NCBI GenBank assembly: GCA_030323885.1 | Contig: CM059203.1 | Span: 2,852,001 to 2,916,000, forward strand | Reading direction: 5' to 3' | Length of the DNA stretch: 64,000 nucleotides | DNA from: Branchipolynoe longqiensis | Taxonomy: Eukaryota; Annelida; Polychaeta; Phyllodocida; Polynoidae | Part shown: positions 44,468 through 52,859 of the stretch, piece by piece | How positions within the stretch are numbered: position 1 is the first letter of the stretch | Layout of the letters: each line of letters opens with the position of its first letter | Notes under the pieces: model-generated | What the model was told of the DNA's origin: nothing | Databases searched by the model: none | The model's input: only the letters and a program-made list of their open reading frames with translations | Translations under genes and position numbers: made by a program

Positions 44468-44577
44468 CTCTCCAAGGAGAGTTCCATCGGTACGGCTCCA
44501 GTGGGCTCGACTTCCTCGGCGAAGACGCGACTGTCAATAAGGAGCAGCTTGACATGGTGGATGACTTTGGAGAGATG
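44468..44577 (-). CDS. BTB-BACK-TLDc gene, conserved linker exon
   Basis: Acceptor TTCTTTGTACAG at 44578 and donor GGAGAG/GTACAA at 44468/44467. 110 nt encode HLSKVIHHVKLLLIDSRVFA then EEVEPTGAVPMELSLE and two bases of Arg. The IDSxVFAEEVEPTGAVPMELSLERYR block is, from memory, a hallmark of the serine-enriched protein type of BTB-BACK protein, and it was decisive for the gene call. Confidence 0.95.
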
Positions 44578-44639
44578 CTGTACAAAGAATTAAAAAATAA
44601 GACCAAGCAATGACAACAATCATCATAGTGACAGTCACT

Positions 44640-45260
44640 TATTTACTGCAACTCATCCCTAGTAAATCTCTGTAAAGTGTAATCCCACTAAACTGACATT
44701 GGGTGCTGTGAACAAAGCAGTCCAAATTAACGAGGGGTGACTGTATCCAACAAAACTATTACTGATTGTGTATTCTTTTAAATACAAGCATTTATGTTAT
44801 TCATTCCTCTTAATTTCTCTTATTGACAAGTGGCAATTTGTGTTTGTTGCCATTTTTAATGGCCAATATCTCGAAAAACAATTGTCCTCACTCATTAAAA
44901 AAATAGGCGTGAAATATGAATGTTGCTTGGACGTAAGATAGATTCCAGAAATACAAGTTCCTGTGGCCATTATTTTTTCAATAATTGAGGTCTGTAATGT
45001 GGGTTCCATGCAAAATGGCAAAATATCAGATTTTTGCAGCAAGTTTACGAATAATAAAAACCATACCAATTTTTTTAACTAAGCTTCCAATTTGAATCAA
45101 CTTTGCTTCATTTCTCCTGGTAAGACCTATCGAACTACATCAAAATAAAATACTTCCACTTGAGTTGCAAACATGACTTGGGATACCTACTGTAGCGTTA
45201 TACTGTCAAAAGGAAGGTTACTGTCAAAACTGTCCAGATGAAGTGATTCAATTAAAATAT
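44640..45260. other. Intron, nothing recognised
   Basis: AT-rich; no repeat or exon seen. Confidence 0.5.
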
Positions 45261-45261
45261 T

Positions 45262-45781
45262 GTGCATGTTATTCATAACATGGGTAATTTACGGGGCGGA
45301 GAGTCGCCCAAACGATATGACACTGGTGGTGCCACCTAGCCTCAAACCCCCAAACTGACCTGGCCGCCGCCGCGCACGCCGTCTGGCGGATTACCCCGGA
45401 GTAACTCCTCCCACCGCCTCCAGGGCCCACCGACCCGACCAGACTTTGAATTTCCCACCAAAACAGTCACGTGACCAACCTCCTCCAGGTTCAAACCATC
45501 ACAACTGTTCCTGCCGCCATCAACGGAACACCGATCTAACTTCCCCCACCCACCCACACCGCTGATAAACAGGTAACGGGTGGGGTTGAGGGTTTGAGTC
45601 CCACCATCAATTAACCTGTGAATGAAAAGACTGACATTTGACCTGACATAAACATTGTAGATTTGAATGTACTGATTGATAATTGACCTGAACTAACCAT
45701 TTGGATTGAACGTACTGATCCTCTCTGCTTCTGAATAAAAGACTAACCACTATAACATCATGACTCCGCCTTCGTAAATTA
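45262..45781. mobile_element. LTR-like repeat with tRNA-like B box, copy 1
   Basis: It begins ATTGTGCATGTTATTCATAA and ends CTCCGCCTTCGTAAATTA. TAATTTAC near the left and GTAAATTA at the right are inverted, followed by GGCGGAG in both. It contains GTTGAGGGTTTGAGTCCCAC and AATAAAAGACTAACCACTAT. Second copy at 50826-51287. Confidence 0.65.
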
Positions 45782-45960
45782 GAAAAACCTGGGCTATATC
45801 CAACTCTCTCAACCTTGGCCATCTGAGTGTCAAACAGATCCTTCAGGTAGTTTCTCTGTGACTTACTCAAATTCAATAATTACTGGCATTTCGGAGGCTC
45901 AGGCATCCAATAAGTAAGTACCTTCTTTTTGTATGGCTTTGGTATCCAACAACTGCTTTG

Positions 45961-46198
45961 TTAAGCGGTGATTCCATATAAGGGGCATGTGGTATGTGAA
46001 TGCGTATGAGGTATGCAGCGACTTTTCGCTGTTTTATTGGAAGCGGCACACTCAGTTCGCATTCGCACCAATCGCTCCATGGAGCGATCCAGTGTGAATG
46101 CGAACCGAGAGGGCCGTTTCAATAGAAACAGCGAAAACTTGCTGCATACCTTGTATGCTTTCGCATATTGCCTACCTGTATATGGAATCCTAGCTTTA
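45961..46198. mobile_element. Foldback element FB-F2 (GAATGCG/GCATAT words)
   Basis: TTAAGCGGTGATTCCATATA and (complement) TAAAGCTAGGATTCCATATA. The interior has GTATGAGGTATGCAGCGACT and CGCATTCGCACC in opposite directions. It is a short relative of FB-F1. Confidence 0.82.
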
Positions 46199-46205
46199 GT
46201 GGGTG

Positions 46206-46769
46206 GCTTGTCCTCCAGATAGCTACTGTCTGAGTGAGTGGCTTACTGGTCCAACATCTACTCTCTGAGTGAGTGGCTTACTGGTCCAACATCTACTCTC
46301 TGACTGAGTGGCTTACATGTTCAACAGCTGTTGTCTGAGTGAGTGGCTTACCTGTCCAACAGCTGCTGTCTGAGTGAGTGGCTTACATGTTCAACAGCTG
46401 CTGTCTGAGTGAGTGGATTACTGGTCCAACAGCTGCTGTCTGAGTGAGTGGATTACTGGTCCAACAGCTGCTGCCTGAGTGAGTGGCTTACCTGTTCAAC
46501 AGCTGTTGTCTGAGTGAGTGGTGTACTGGTCCAACAGCTGTTGTCTGAGTGAGTGGCTTACTGGTCCAACAGCTGTTGTCTGAGTGAGTGGCTTACCGGT
46601 CCAACAGCTGCTGTCTGACTGAGTGGCTTACTTGTCCAACAGCTGTTGTCTGAGTGAGTGGCTTACTGGTCCAACAACTGCTGTCTGAGTGAGTGGCTTA
46701 CCGGTCCAACAGCTGTTGTCTGAGTGAGTGGCTTACTGGTCCAACAGCTGCTATCTGACAGTGGCTTAC
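46206..46769 (-). repeat. 35-bp minisatellite copying a 5' splice site
   Basis: About 16 units. In gene sense the unit is CAGCTGTTGGACnnGTAAGC then CACTCACTCAGACAG. The real exon end is GCAGCTGTTGGACAG/GTAAGC at 46770. Nearly all units keep GTAAGC; two read CAG/GTAAGC exactly like the exon. So the intron opens with a row of decoy donors. Confidence 0.93.
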
Positions 46770-46892
46770 CTGTCCAACAGCTGCCTTCTCTGCGGCTGTC
46801 CACGTGACTGGCTGGGAGTCTGGTGGGAGCCCCGTCCGGTGTTTCGCCCAAGCCAGCACCGCGCGCCAGACATCTTCCTCCTCCAGTGAAAA
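46770..46892 (-). CDS. BTB-BACK-TLDc gene, BACK exon 2
   Basis: Acceptor CTTGTGTTCAG at 46893 and donor GGACAG/GTAAGC at 46770/46769. 123 nt, phase 0 to phase 0, encode FSLEEEDVWRAVLAWAKHRT and PVTWTAAEKAAVGQ. SLEEEDVWRAVLAWAKH is the helix that ends the LS-x-L-x-EEEV..A.L.W core of BACK domains. Confidence 0.95.
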
Positions 46893-46945
46893 CTGAACAC
46901 AAGATCAACATGCGTCAGTAGCGTATCATTTCTTTCTGTTACATT

Positions 46946-47085
46946 CATTGATTAAGAAGGAGAAATTTCAATCGCGGCTAATTGTTCTTCCTCATTCCAC
47001 TGCTCCTTTCCCTATACTAGTAATGTTAAATGCTATGCTAGGTAGTGACAAGTATACATTGGTTTCACTCAGCTAGGATAATGCC
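46946..47085 (-). mobile_element. Hybrid SINE A/B, copy 2
   Basis: In sense: CTAGCATAGCATTTAACATT then ACTAGTATAGGGAAAGGA from SINE-A, joined to GCAGTGGAATGAGGAAGAAC and GATTGAAATTTCTCC from the SINE-B tail. The junction is the same as at 57435-57651, so it is a family, not an accident. Confidence 0.85.
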
Positions 47086-47095
47086 CAACCTAATA

Positions 47096-47563
47096 CAGTA
47101 TAACACCGTTAAACCAAACTTGAAGGGACTCTAGAAATTTGTTTGGATTAACCGATCATTGGTTTAACCGAGCTTTGACTTTGACTTGGCTTTGGCAAAA
47201 ACGTGGGCGCATTATGAATGTACAATGTATGTGGACACTATGATTATTGTTTTTTATGTATATACAATTTAACCCCATTAAACCAACCTCGGTTAAATCA
47301 AACGATTGGTTAATCCAAACTTTTTTCGACGACCTGGCAAAATACTACCATTTATTATATAAAAAAAGTCTCAGATGACCTTAAAACCACATGAAAGTTT
47401 GGTTTAACTGTACCCGAAGTGGCCTGGGGCCGACAATTTTGTTTGGATTAACCGATACTTTGGATTAACCAACTTTGGTTTAACCACCTTTTTTCTATGA
47501 AAAACACTTATAAATGGTAGTATTTTGCCGGGCCGCCGAGTTTGGTTTAACGGGGTTGTACTG
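47096..47563. mobile_element. Tigger/pogo-like MITE (GGTTTAACC words)
   Basis: CAGTATAACACCGTTAAACC and (complement) CAGTACAACCCCGTTAAACC between TA dinucleotides. Subterminal GGATTAACCGAT/GGTTTAACC words recur in both directions, as in pogo/Tigger elements. A second copy is cut by the window end at 63915. Confidence 0.85.
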
Positions 47564-47811
47564 TATATTTATCAAAAACATAGGATTCTGCATATTTAAC
47601 CAGACAAAACTACTGAGAGGAAACACAGAGGAGAATGACAAAATATACGGCTACAATGTCTCTGATTTACTAACGTCCACCAGACACGGTGGTTGAATCA
47701 ATACAGCACAGGCTTACGTCAGGAGTTCGAATCCCATCGAGTCAAACCAATGACTTACTAAATTGATACTTGTCGCTACCTAGCCTGGCACTCGGCATTA
47801 TTAGGAGATGA

Positions 47812-48673
47812 TAAAGGCCCTGTCACATTACGGCGTATGGCATTAGCGTATACCGGCGTATGCGGTTTTCGACCCATACACCGTCATATGCCGTCATATG
47901 TTACGCACGAGGTCCCAGCGGCCTCTGAAGCGTACGCCCAGCCTATGCCTAACCTATGCCTAACCTATGCCTAACCTACCCCTAGCCTATGGCGGCGTAT
48001 TCAAAGTGCATCCCGACCTATGCGCGGCGTACTGTGATGAGGTTTGACGGTTGTGATTGACAAGTTCAGCGTACACCCAACCTATGCGTAACCTATGTTG
48101 GTGTACGCATAGCGTACGTCGAGCGTATGAGCAGCGTATGAGCCATACGCCGCCATACGCCGCCATACGCCGCCATACGCGGCCATACGCCGAAAATCTT
48201 TGAGCATGCTCAAAAAAAATTTGGACGGACGCGCGTATGAGGGCGTATGACAGCCTATGCGTAGCATATGCGAAGCGTATGACGGCATATGACGGCATAT
48301 GGGTCGAAAATCCATACGCTAACGCCATACGCCGTAGTGTGACACCACTTTTACAGAACTTTGGGGGTATGCAAGAGACACCCAGCGGGTGTCAATCCAG
48401 CATACGCCCAACCTATGCCGACGTACCCCTAACCTATGTGTAACCTATGCTGGCGTATGCATAGCGTAAGCCTAGCGTATGAGCAACGTATGATCCATAC
48501 GCTGCCATATGCTGACAATTTTGAGCAAGGAAACAGGCTTGTTGGAGGATCGGCGTATGACAGCGTATGACGGCGTATGCGTAGCGTATGGTGGCGTATA
48601 CCGACATATATGACGTAACGCGCTTACGCCACCATACGCTCCCGCAAAAAACCCTAATGTGACAGCCCCTTAA
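47812..48673. mobile_element. Foldback element FB-E (CATACGC words)
   Basis: Outer ends TAAAGGCCCTGTCACATTAC and (complement) TTAAGGGGCTGTCACATTAG. Nearly all of it is made of CATACGC, GCGTATG, CCTATGCC and GCCGCCATACGC. A second inner end at 48318-48352 (GCCGTAGTGTGACACCACTT) pairs with the left end over about 75 bp, so this is one element inside or beside a sister. Palindrome TTTGAGCATGCTCAAA at 48199-48214. Confidence 0.88.
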
Positions 48674-48828
48674 GGACTGGATTATCTCAGTATCAGGATA
48701 ATGTGACTGAGTGGGATTTTGGGTCATGGTGCTGGTGGCCTGGTCTCCCAGTGAGGCAACATTATATAATCGCCATGACTGTGCACTGTCACAAGTCGGT
48801 ACCCACCCGCTCTGATGAGGGTCACTCT

Positions 48829-49622
48829 CCTGAAAACAGGTCAGCATGGGATGGGATTTTAAAATGTCAATAAAATAATGTCCTCCTTATCTTTTTCCTT
48901 ATACTTTTCATATTCATGTTCAGATTTGATGTAGGAAATAAGGGAAATAAAATAAACCGCATGCACCTTTGGTCTTTTTAGTTATGAAGTGCTTTTGTAC
49001 CAAAAAAACACCTTTTACAGTCAGCCATTTGTAACATGACATATGGGACATGGTTGGATCCTTACTACCATCTTGTATTGCATTGATATATCCAACAAAA
49101 CAGTTCCCAAATCAGAAGCAAGTATTAATTAACATCTATGCATGCTTAAATTAAAAAAATAATTATTTGATGTCTTCAGAAATAACATTACAAATTTCCG
49201 TCACAGATGTAACCAGTGTTGTCTGGATGCCACACAGATATTGTACACTAATTATTCATTGAATAAAGCATGGCTGCGAATTACTTTAAAAAAAATCAAT
49301 ATAAGCACTACATATTTCTGTATATTATGCCATGATTAATATGCTTCTAAGTATGAAATTATTTAATTCTGCTTAGATTTTTATTAAGCAGGCTGTGTGG
49401 TGTCCTAAACATGTTAGGTCTGAGCAACACATGTGTTACTGCCATATGACATAGCTTAATCATGGACTACACCTTTATTTTTCTATCTCATCAATTTATA
49501 TTTTACATAGATGTAAAGGGAAGATTTCCAGCTTTCATTTGCAACAAAAAATGTTAAAAATTCAAATATTAGATTTTAACTCTCAATTTGACACTTCTGG
49601 CCAGTTTTAAGGAGAGTGGCCC
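48829..49622. mobile_element. TIR element T1, empty copy
   Basis: GGGTCACTCTCCTGAAAACA to GGCCAGTTTTAAGGAGAGTG GCCC. It matches 6180-7344 without the SINE. Confidence 0.85.
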
Positions 49623-49680
49623 ATGACCATAGATTTGCTGGGATGTTAAACCCCAACAAGACAAGACAAACATCACTCAC

Positions 49681-49817
49681 GTTCTCGGATGAGATGAGGT
49701 CGATGACGTCATCCTCTGAGAGACGCAGCCAGCCGTGGGTGCGCGCGCACACAGCTGCGTTCTCCTCAATGAAGGCAGCACACATGGACAGGAAGCCGTC
49801 ACCACGCAGCTCGTACT
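49681..49817 (-). CDS. BTB-BACK-TLDc gene, BACK exon 1
   Basis: Acceptor GTTGGTCGTGTAG at 49818 and donor GAGAAC/GTGAGT at 49681/49680. 137 nt encode YELRGDGFLSMCAAFIEENA, then RTHGWLRLSEDDVIDLISSE and N. The FIEENA...GWLRLSEDDVIDLISS run is BACK helices. AG from this exon completes Glu with the G of the previous one. Confidence 0.95.
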
Positions 49818-49973
49818 CTACACGACCAACAAATAATACACAGAACCCGGCAAAATTAAATAAGTAAACAAAAAAAAAACAAAAAAAATTACAGAATTAA
49901 ATAAATATTTAGATTAATACAAAATTAAAATAAAAGAATAAGCAGTTAAAATTACAAAATAATTATATAATTG

Positions 49974-50321
49974 TAGTAGTCTGTACATGAGCCCTACTAT
50001 CACGTGGTAGTGGCGGAGACTATGCCGCACACCTACGCAGTTACACTGAACTGCGCTAGGTGGCGGCAGGCTAGCCACCGGGCAGACCCCCGCCTGGGCT
50101 GCCCTCTACTGCGTGTGGCTAGCTCATCCCCCCTACCCAGCTACCCCACCTATAGAGTCGATGTGGGATCTGGTAAGTCAGGGGGCGGGTCAGATGACTG
50201 TGGATGCCGCGGAGAGCAGATTGGTTCAATAAACCAAGTTGAAGCATACTTATATTGGATCTTGGTTTTCTTCCGTGTGTGCGTGGCAGGGTGAGAGTCG
50301 GAGGGCCGTGGGCCATTACAT
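49974..50321. mobile_element. LTR-like element, different family
   Basis: It starts TGTAGTAGTCTGTACATGAG and ends GGGCCATTACA, with TAAT on both sides. It contains TTCAATAAACCAAGTTGAAG, a poly(A)-like signal. Fits a solo LTR; no second copy in the window. Confidence 0.5.
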
Positions 50322-50329
50322 AATCATTG

Positions 50330-50766
50330 CTACCCGGGGAACAGAGAAGTAGGAAGCAGGAGGTGGGAATAACGCAACTTTATTTTCATGACAGGCAGGG
50401 TATCCGGCTGACTAGTGCAGCTCTACTCAATGCAGCTGTGAGCGATCGGTAACAAGGCCCGACATGCAAGTGAAGTTATGGTAATTAATAATAGTCACAT
50501 GAGAAATACATACATTTTAATCACAAATTTTAATTAAGAAGACATGTTGCTGCTACACTGGGCCGTGTGCGAGTGGCTATTCCGAGGCTCGTAGGGGCGA
50601 GTCTGGGGTTGGGGTTTTGAGGTTGAAGTTGATTGGTGGAGGTTTTTTTTGGGGTTGGCCAGTGGGGTGGCTTGTTGGTGTGAGTGGCAGGTGGGAGGGG
50701 CTGCTTCCGTGTTCTCTGCACCCGCAGCAATGACAGCAAATGACCGCCACCCGCTCATTTAACCCG
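50330..50766 (-). mobile_element. LTR-like element, copy 2
   Basis: Reverse of the repeat at 27498-28215. It has ATTGCTACCCGGGGAACAGA at the left and GCAATGACAGCAAATGACCG at the right, with CGGTAACAAGGCCCGACATG inside. Confidence 0.65.
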
Positions 50767-50825
50767 ATATTAACAAAAATTTAAGAAAAGAATAAGTGGT
50801 TAAAATGAATAAATAATTACATAAT

Positions 50826-51287
50826 TGTGCATGTTATACGTAACATGGGTAATTTACTGGGTGGAGACCTCCCCCGCCCTTACTTAATCCGCCAGAAGTG
50901 GTGTCCCCCGGCCCGAGTTCCCAACGACCCGGTGCCCTCCTTTCACACTATATACTGGATTAGCTGGATTAACTCCACCGCTGCCCCTAGCGGCATTCTA
51001 CCTGACCTCACCGTTTCGAATTTCCCGCCAAATTGATCACGGGGTCCCTCCTAGTCGATCTCAAGTCACAACTCCCTCAGCTCCGGTCGGAGAAGAACCT
51101 AACTTCCTGGCTAGCCGGTGGGGTTGAGGGTCGGTTCCCGCCCTCTTCTGAACTGTGAATCAGGACACTAACATTGGACCTGACCCATCTAGACATGTAC
51201 ATAGTGATTGAATTCTAACCTCTTTCTGAATTAAAAGATAATTAACCACTATTCACCTCATGACTCCGCCTTGGTAAATTAAATAAT
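50826..51287. mobile_element. LTR-like repeat with tRNA-like B box, copy 2
   Basis: TTGTGCATGTTATACGTAAC to CTCCGCCTTGGTAAATTA, with the inverted TAATTTAC/GTAAATTA and GGTGGGGTTGAGGGTCGGTT as in copy 1. Confidence 0.65.
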
Positions 51288-51357
51288 AATATTAGCCAAG
51301 ATTAATATCTTTGAAGAATAAGCGGTTAAAATTACTAAGTAATCACTCTTTTTTTTT

Positions 51358-51692
51358 AAAGTTGGTTTTATTTATCAACGCTTCTAGAGCACTTTGAGTT
51401 TCATATCATTGGCTATTGGACGTCAATCATATGGGCTTTTTAACATATTTCTTTGGTGGAAATCCGCTGCCGCCACATCGGCTACTCTTTCCGACAAGCA
51501 GCAAGGAGTCTTCTATATGCACTTTCCCACAGGCAAGACAGTACATACCACAGCTTTTGATGAACCAGCTGTGGATCACTGGTTGGAACGGAAAATAGCC
51601 CAAACTCCAAATGGGTAAACTGAGCAGGATCGATCGCATGACCCACACCGTCACAGGTGGACACTCTACTGCCTGAGCTACGTCCAGCTCCC
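51358..51692 (-). mobile_element. SINE-C, full copy
   Basis: AAAGTTGGTTTTATTTATCA to CCTGAGCTACGTCCAGCTCC. Confidence 0.9.
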
Positions 51693-51699
51693 ACATAAT

Positions 51700-52250
51700 T
51701 AAATAATGATATTAACAACAACACATTTTTAAATGAATAAGCGGCTAAAATTACAAAATCATTACATAATTAAACAATTGTATTAACTAAAATGATTTTT
51801 TTTTTAAATTTTAAAATTTAATTTTTTTTTTATTGAGGCTGTATTTATACTGTCCATAGCAAATGAAAATTTCTTGTCTAATATGACCTGGTTGCCACTT
51901 CTGGTTAAAAGACAGAAACCCATTTTTATTTCAAACATCCCATCTTCTATAATATCGAAATACACATATACATCAACAGACATGGATGTTTGTGTGTGGA
52001 ATGAAATGAAATGAAGCGAAATGAAAAACACAGAAAAGTGAGCAGTAATTAATCTTTTTGCAAAAGAAGGTTGAAGTGCAAAAGAAATTTATGAACAAAT
52101 ACAACTAAAGACTCTGAGTGAAATCATATAAATTATTATAGCCATAATATTCTGAATCCAGGAGATTCAAAATATTATAGAGGGAGTCGAAATATTATTA
52201 TAATAATGTGAATGGGGAGTCATAATAATATTACGACTGGGGAGTTAGAA
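51700..52250. other. Intron, AT-rich; no gene
   Basis: No exon or known repeat. Many AATATTAT/ATAATATT words at 52140-52330 form imperfect hairpins. Confidence 0.5.
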
Positions 52251-52256
52251 TATTAC

Positions 52257-52291
52257 ACCTGTCCAACAGCTGCCTTCTCTGCGGCTGTCCA
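52257..52291 (-). repeat. Displaced copy of an exon end with its donor
   Basis: In gene sense TGGACAGCCGCAGAGAAGGC then AGCTGTTGGACAGGT is identical over 35 nt to the end of exon 46770-46892 including the G-T of its donor. It lies 64 bp downstream of another exon of the same gene. GGAGTTAGAATATT on one side and AATATTCTAACTCC on the other are inverted, putting the fragment in a hairpin loop. Confidence 0.93.
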
Positions 52292-52354
52292 ATATTCTAA
52301 CTCCTCAGTAATATTATATTGATATCGCAATATTACATGACACCAGCGCCTTAC

Positions 52355-52520
52355 CGGGGTTGTTCTTCTCGAGACTGCGGGCGGCAGAGTAGAATGTGCA
52401 GACATTGTGCGTGGAGAGTGTGGACAGGATGTGGCTCTCACAGTGGTGGCTCAGGTCATGGGCGCCAAGCAGGCGGGCAAGCGCCATCAACCCGAACACG
52501 GAGCAGTCGGTCAGTGACAC
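52355..52520 (-). CDS. BTB-BACK-TLDc gene, BTB end / BACK start exon
   Basis: Acceptor CTTGTCTCCTGCAG at 52521 and donor CCCCG/GTAAGG at 52355/52354. 166 nt encode SLTDCSVFGLMALARLLGAH and CESHILSTLSTHNVCTFYSA, then ARSLEKNNP plus one base. This is the helix pair after BTB (L..LC..++) and the first BACK helix (T..NVC.FY..A). Taken as phase 0 at its start. The preceding BTB exons are not found in the window. Confidence 0.94.
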
Positions 52521-52858
52521 CTGCAGGAGACAAGCTTAGATATAGTTGGTCAGCGACACCTGCAGGAGACCAGCTTAGTTATAGTTGGTCAGCGACATCC
52601 GTAGGAGACTCGCTTAGCTATAGTCGGTCAGCGACATCCACAGGAGACTGGCTTAGTTTTAGTCATTCAGCGACATCCACAGCAGACTAGCTTAGTTATA
52701 GTCATTCAGCGACACCTGCAGGAGACCGGCTTAGTTAGAGTTGGTCAGTGACACCTGCAGGAGACTGGATAAGCTACAGACTGTTAGCGAACCCTGCAGG
52801 AGACCGGCTTAGTTATAGTCAGTCAACGACACTTGTTGGAGAACGGCTCAGTTATACT
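52521..52858 (-). repeat. 39-bp minisatellite copying a 3' splice site
   Basis: Units begin at 52512 (in the exon itself) and every 39 bp to 52824. In gene sense the unit has TCTCCTGCAG then GTGTCGCTGACC, against the true TCTCCTGCAG/GTGTCACTGACC. Four upstream units keep the CAG; the rest have lost it. Confidence 0.93.
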
Positions 52859-52859
52859 C

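Larger units (their letters stand above)
47680..49672 (+). mobile_element. SINE-A carrying two inserted elements
   Basis: The head (TCAGGAGTTCGAATCCC) and body run to 47811. The body resumes at 48674 (AGGACTGGATTATCTCAG) to 48828 and the tail at 49623 (ATGACCATAGATTTGC... AAACCCCAACAAGAC). The gaps are FB-E and a second T1 element. The tail ends just before the donor of exon 49681-49817. Confidence 0.8.
29589..52520 (-). other. BTB-BACK-TLDc gene, span of nine exons (5' end outside window)
   Basis: Nine minus-strand exons: 52355-52520, 49681-49817, 46770-46892, 44468-44577, 40272-40412, 38734-38851, 34336-34424, 33161-33253 and 29589-29787. All junctions are GT/AG and all phases agree (1176 nt, 391 residues plus stop). 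The product has the end of a BTB region, BACK, a conserved linker and a full TLDc domain. From memory the linker block is that of the arthropod serine-enriched protein (gprs) BTB family. BTB-BACK proteins often act as adaptors for cullin-3 ubiquitin ligases, and TLDc domains in other proteins bind V-ATPase or protect from oxidative stress; which applies here is unknown. The first exons and promoter must lie beyond 52520, probably outside the window. Confidence 0.93.

Noticed and set aside
49974..50321. Gene-like GC-rich frame at 50004-50294
   Set aside because: Better explained as an LTR-like repeat with TG...CA ends and an AATAAA.
52253..52520. Minus-strand frames read as single proteins through 52355
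   Set aside because: The true exon ends at the donor at 52355; the longer frames read into the intron.
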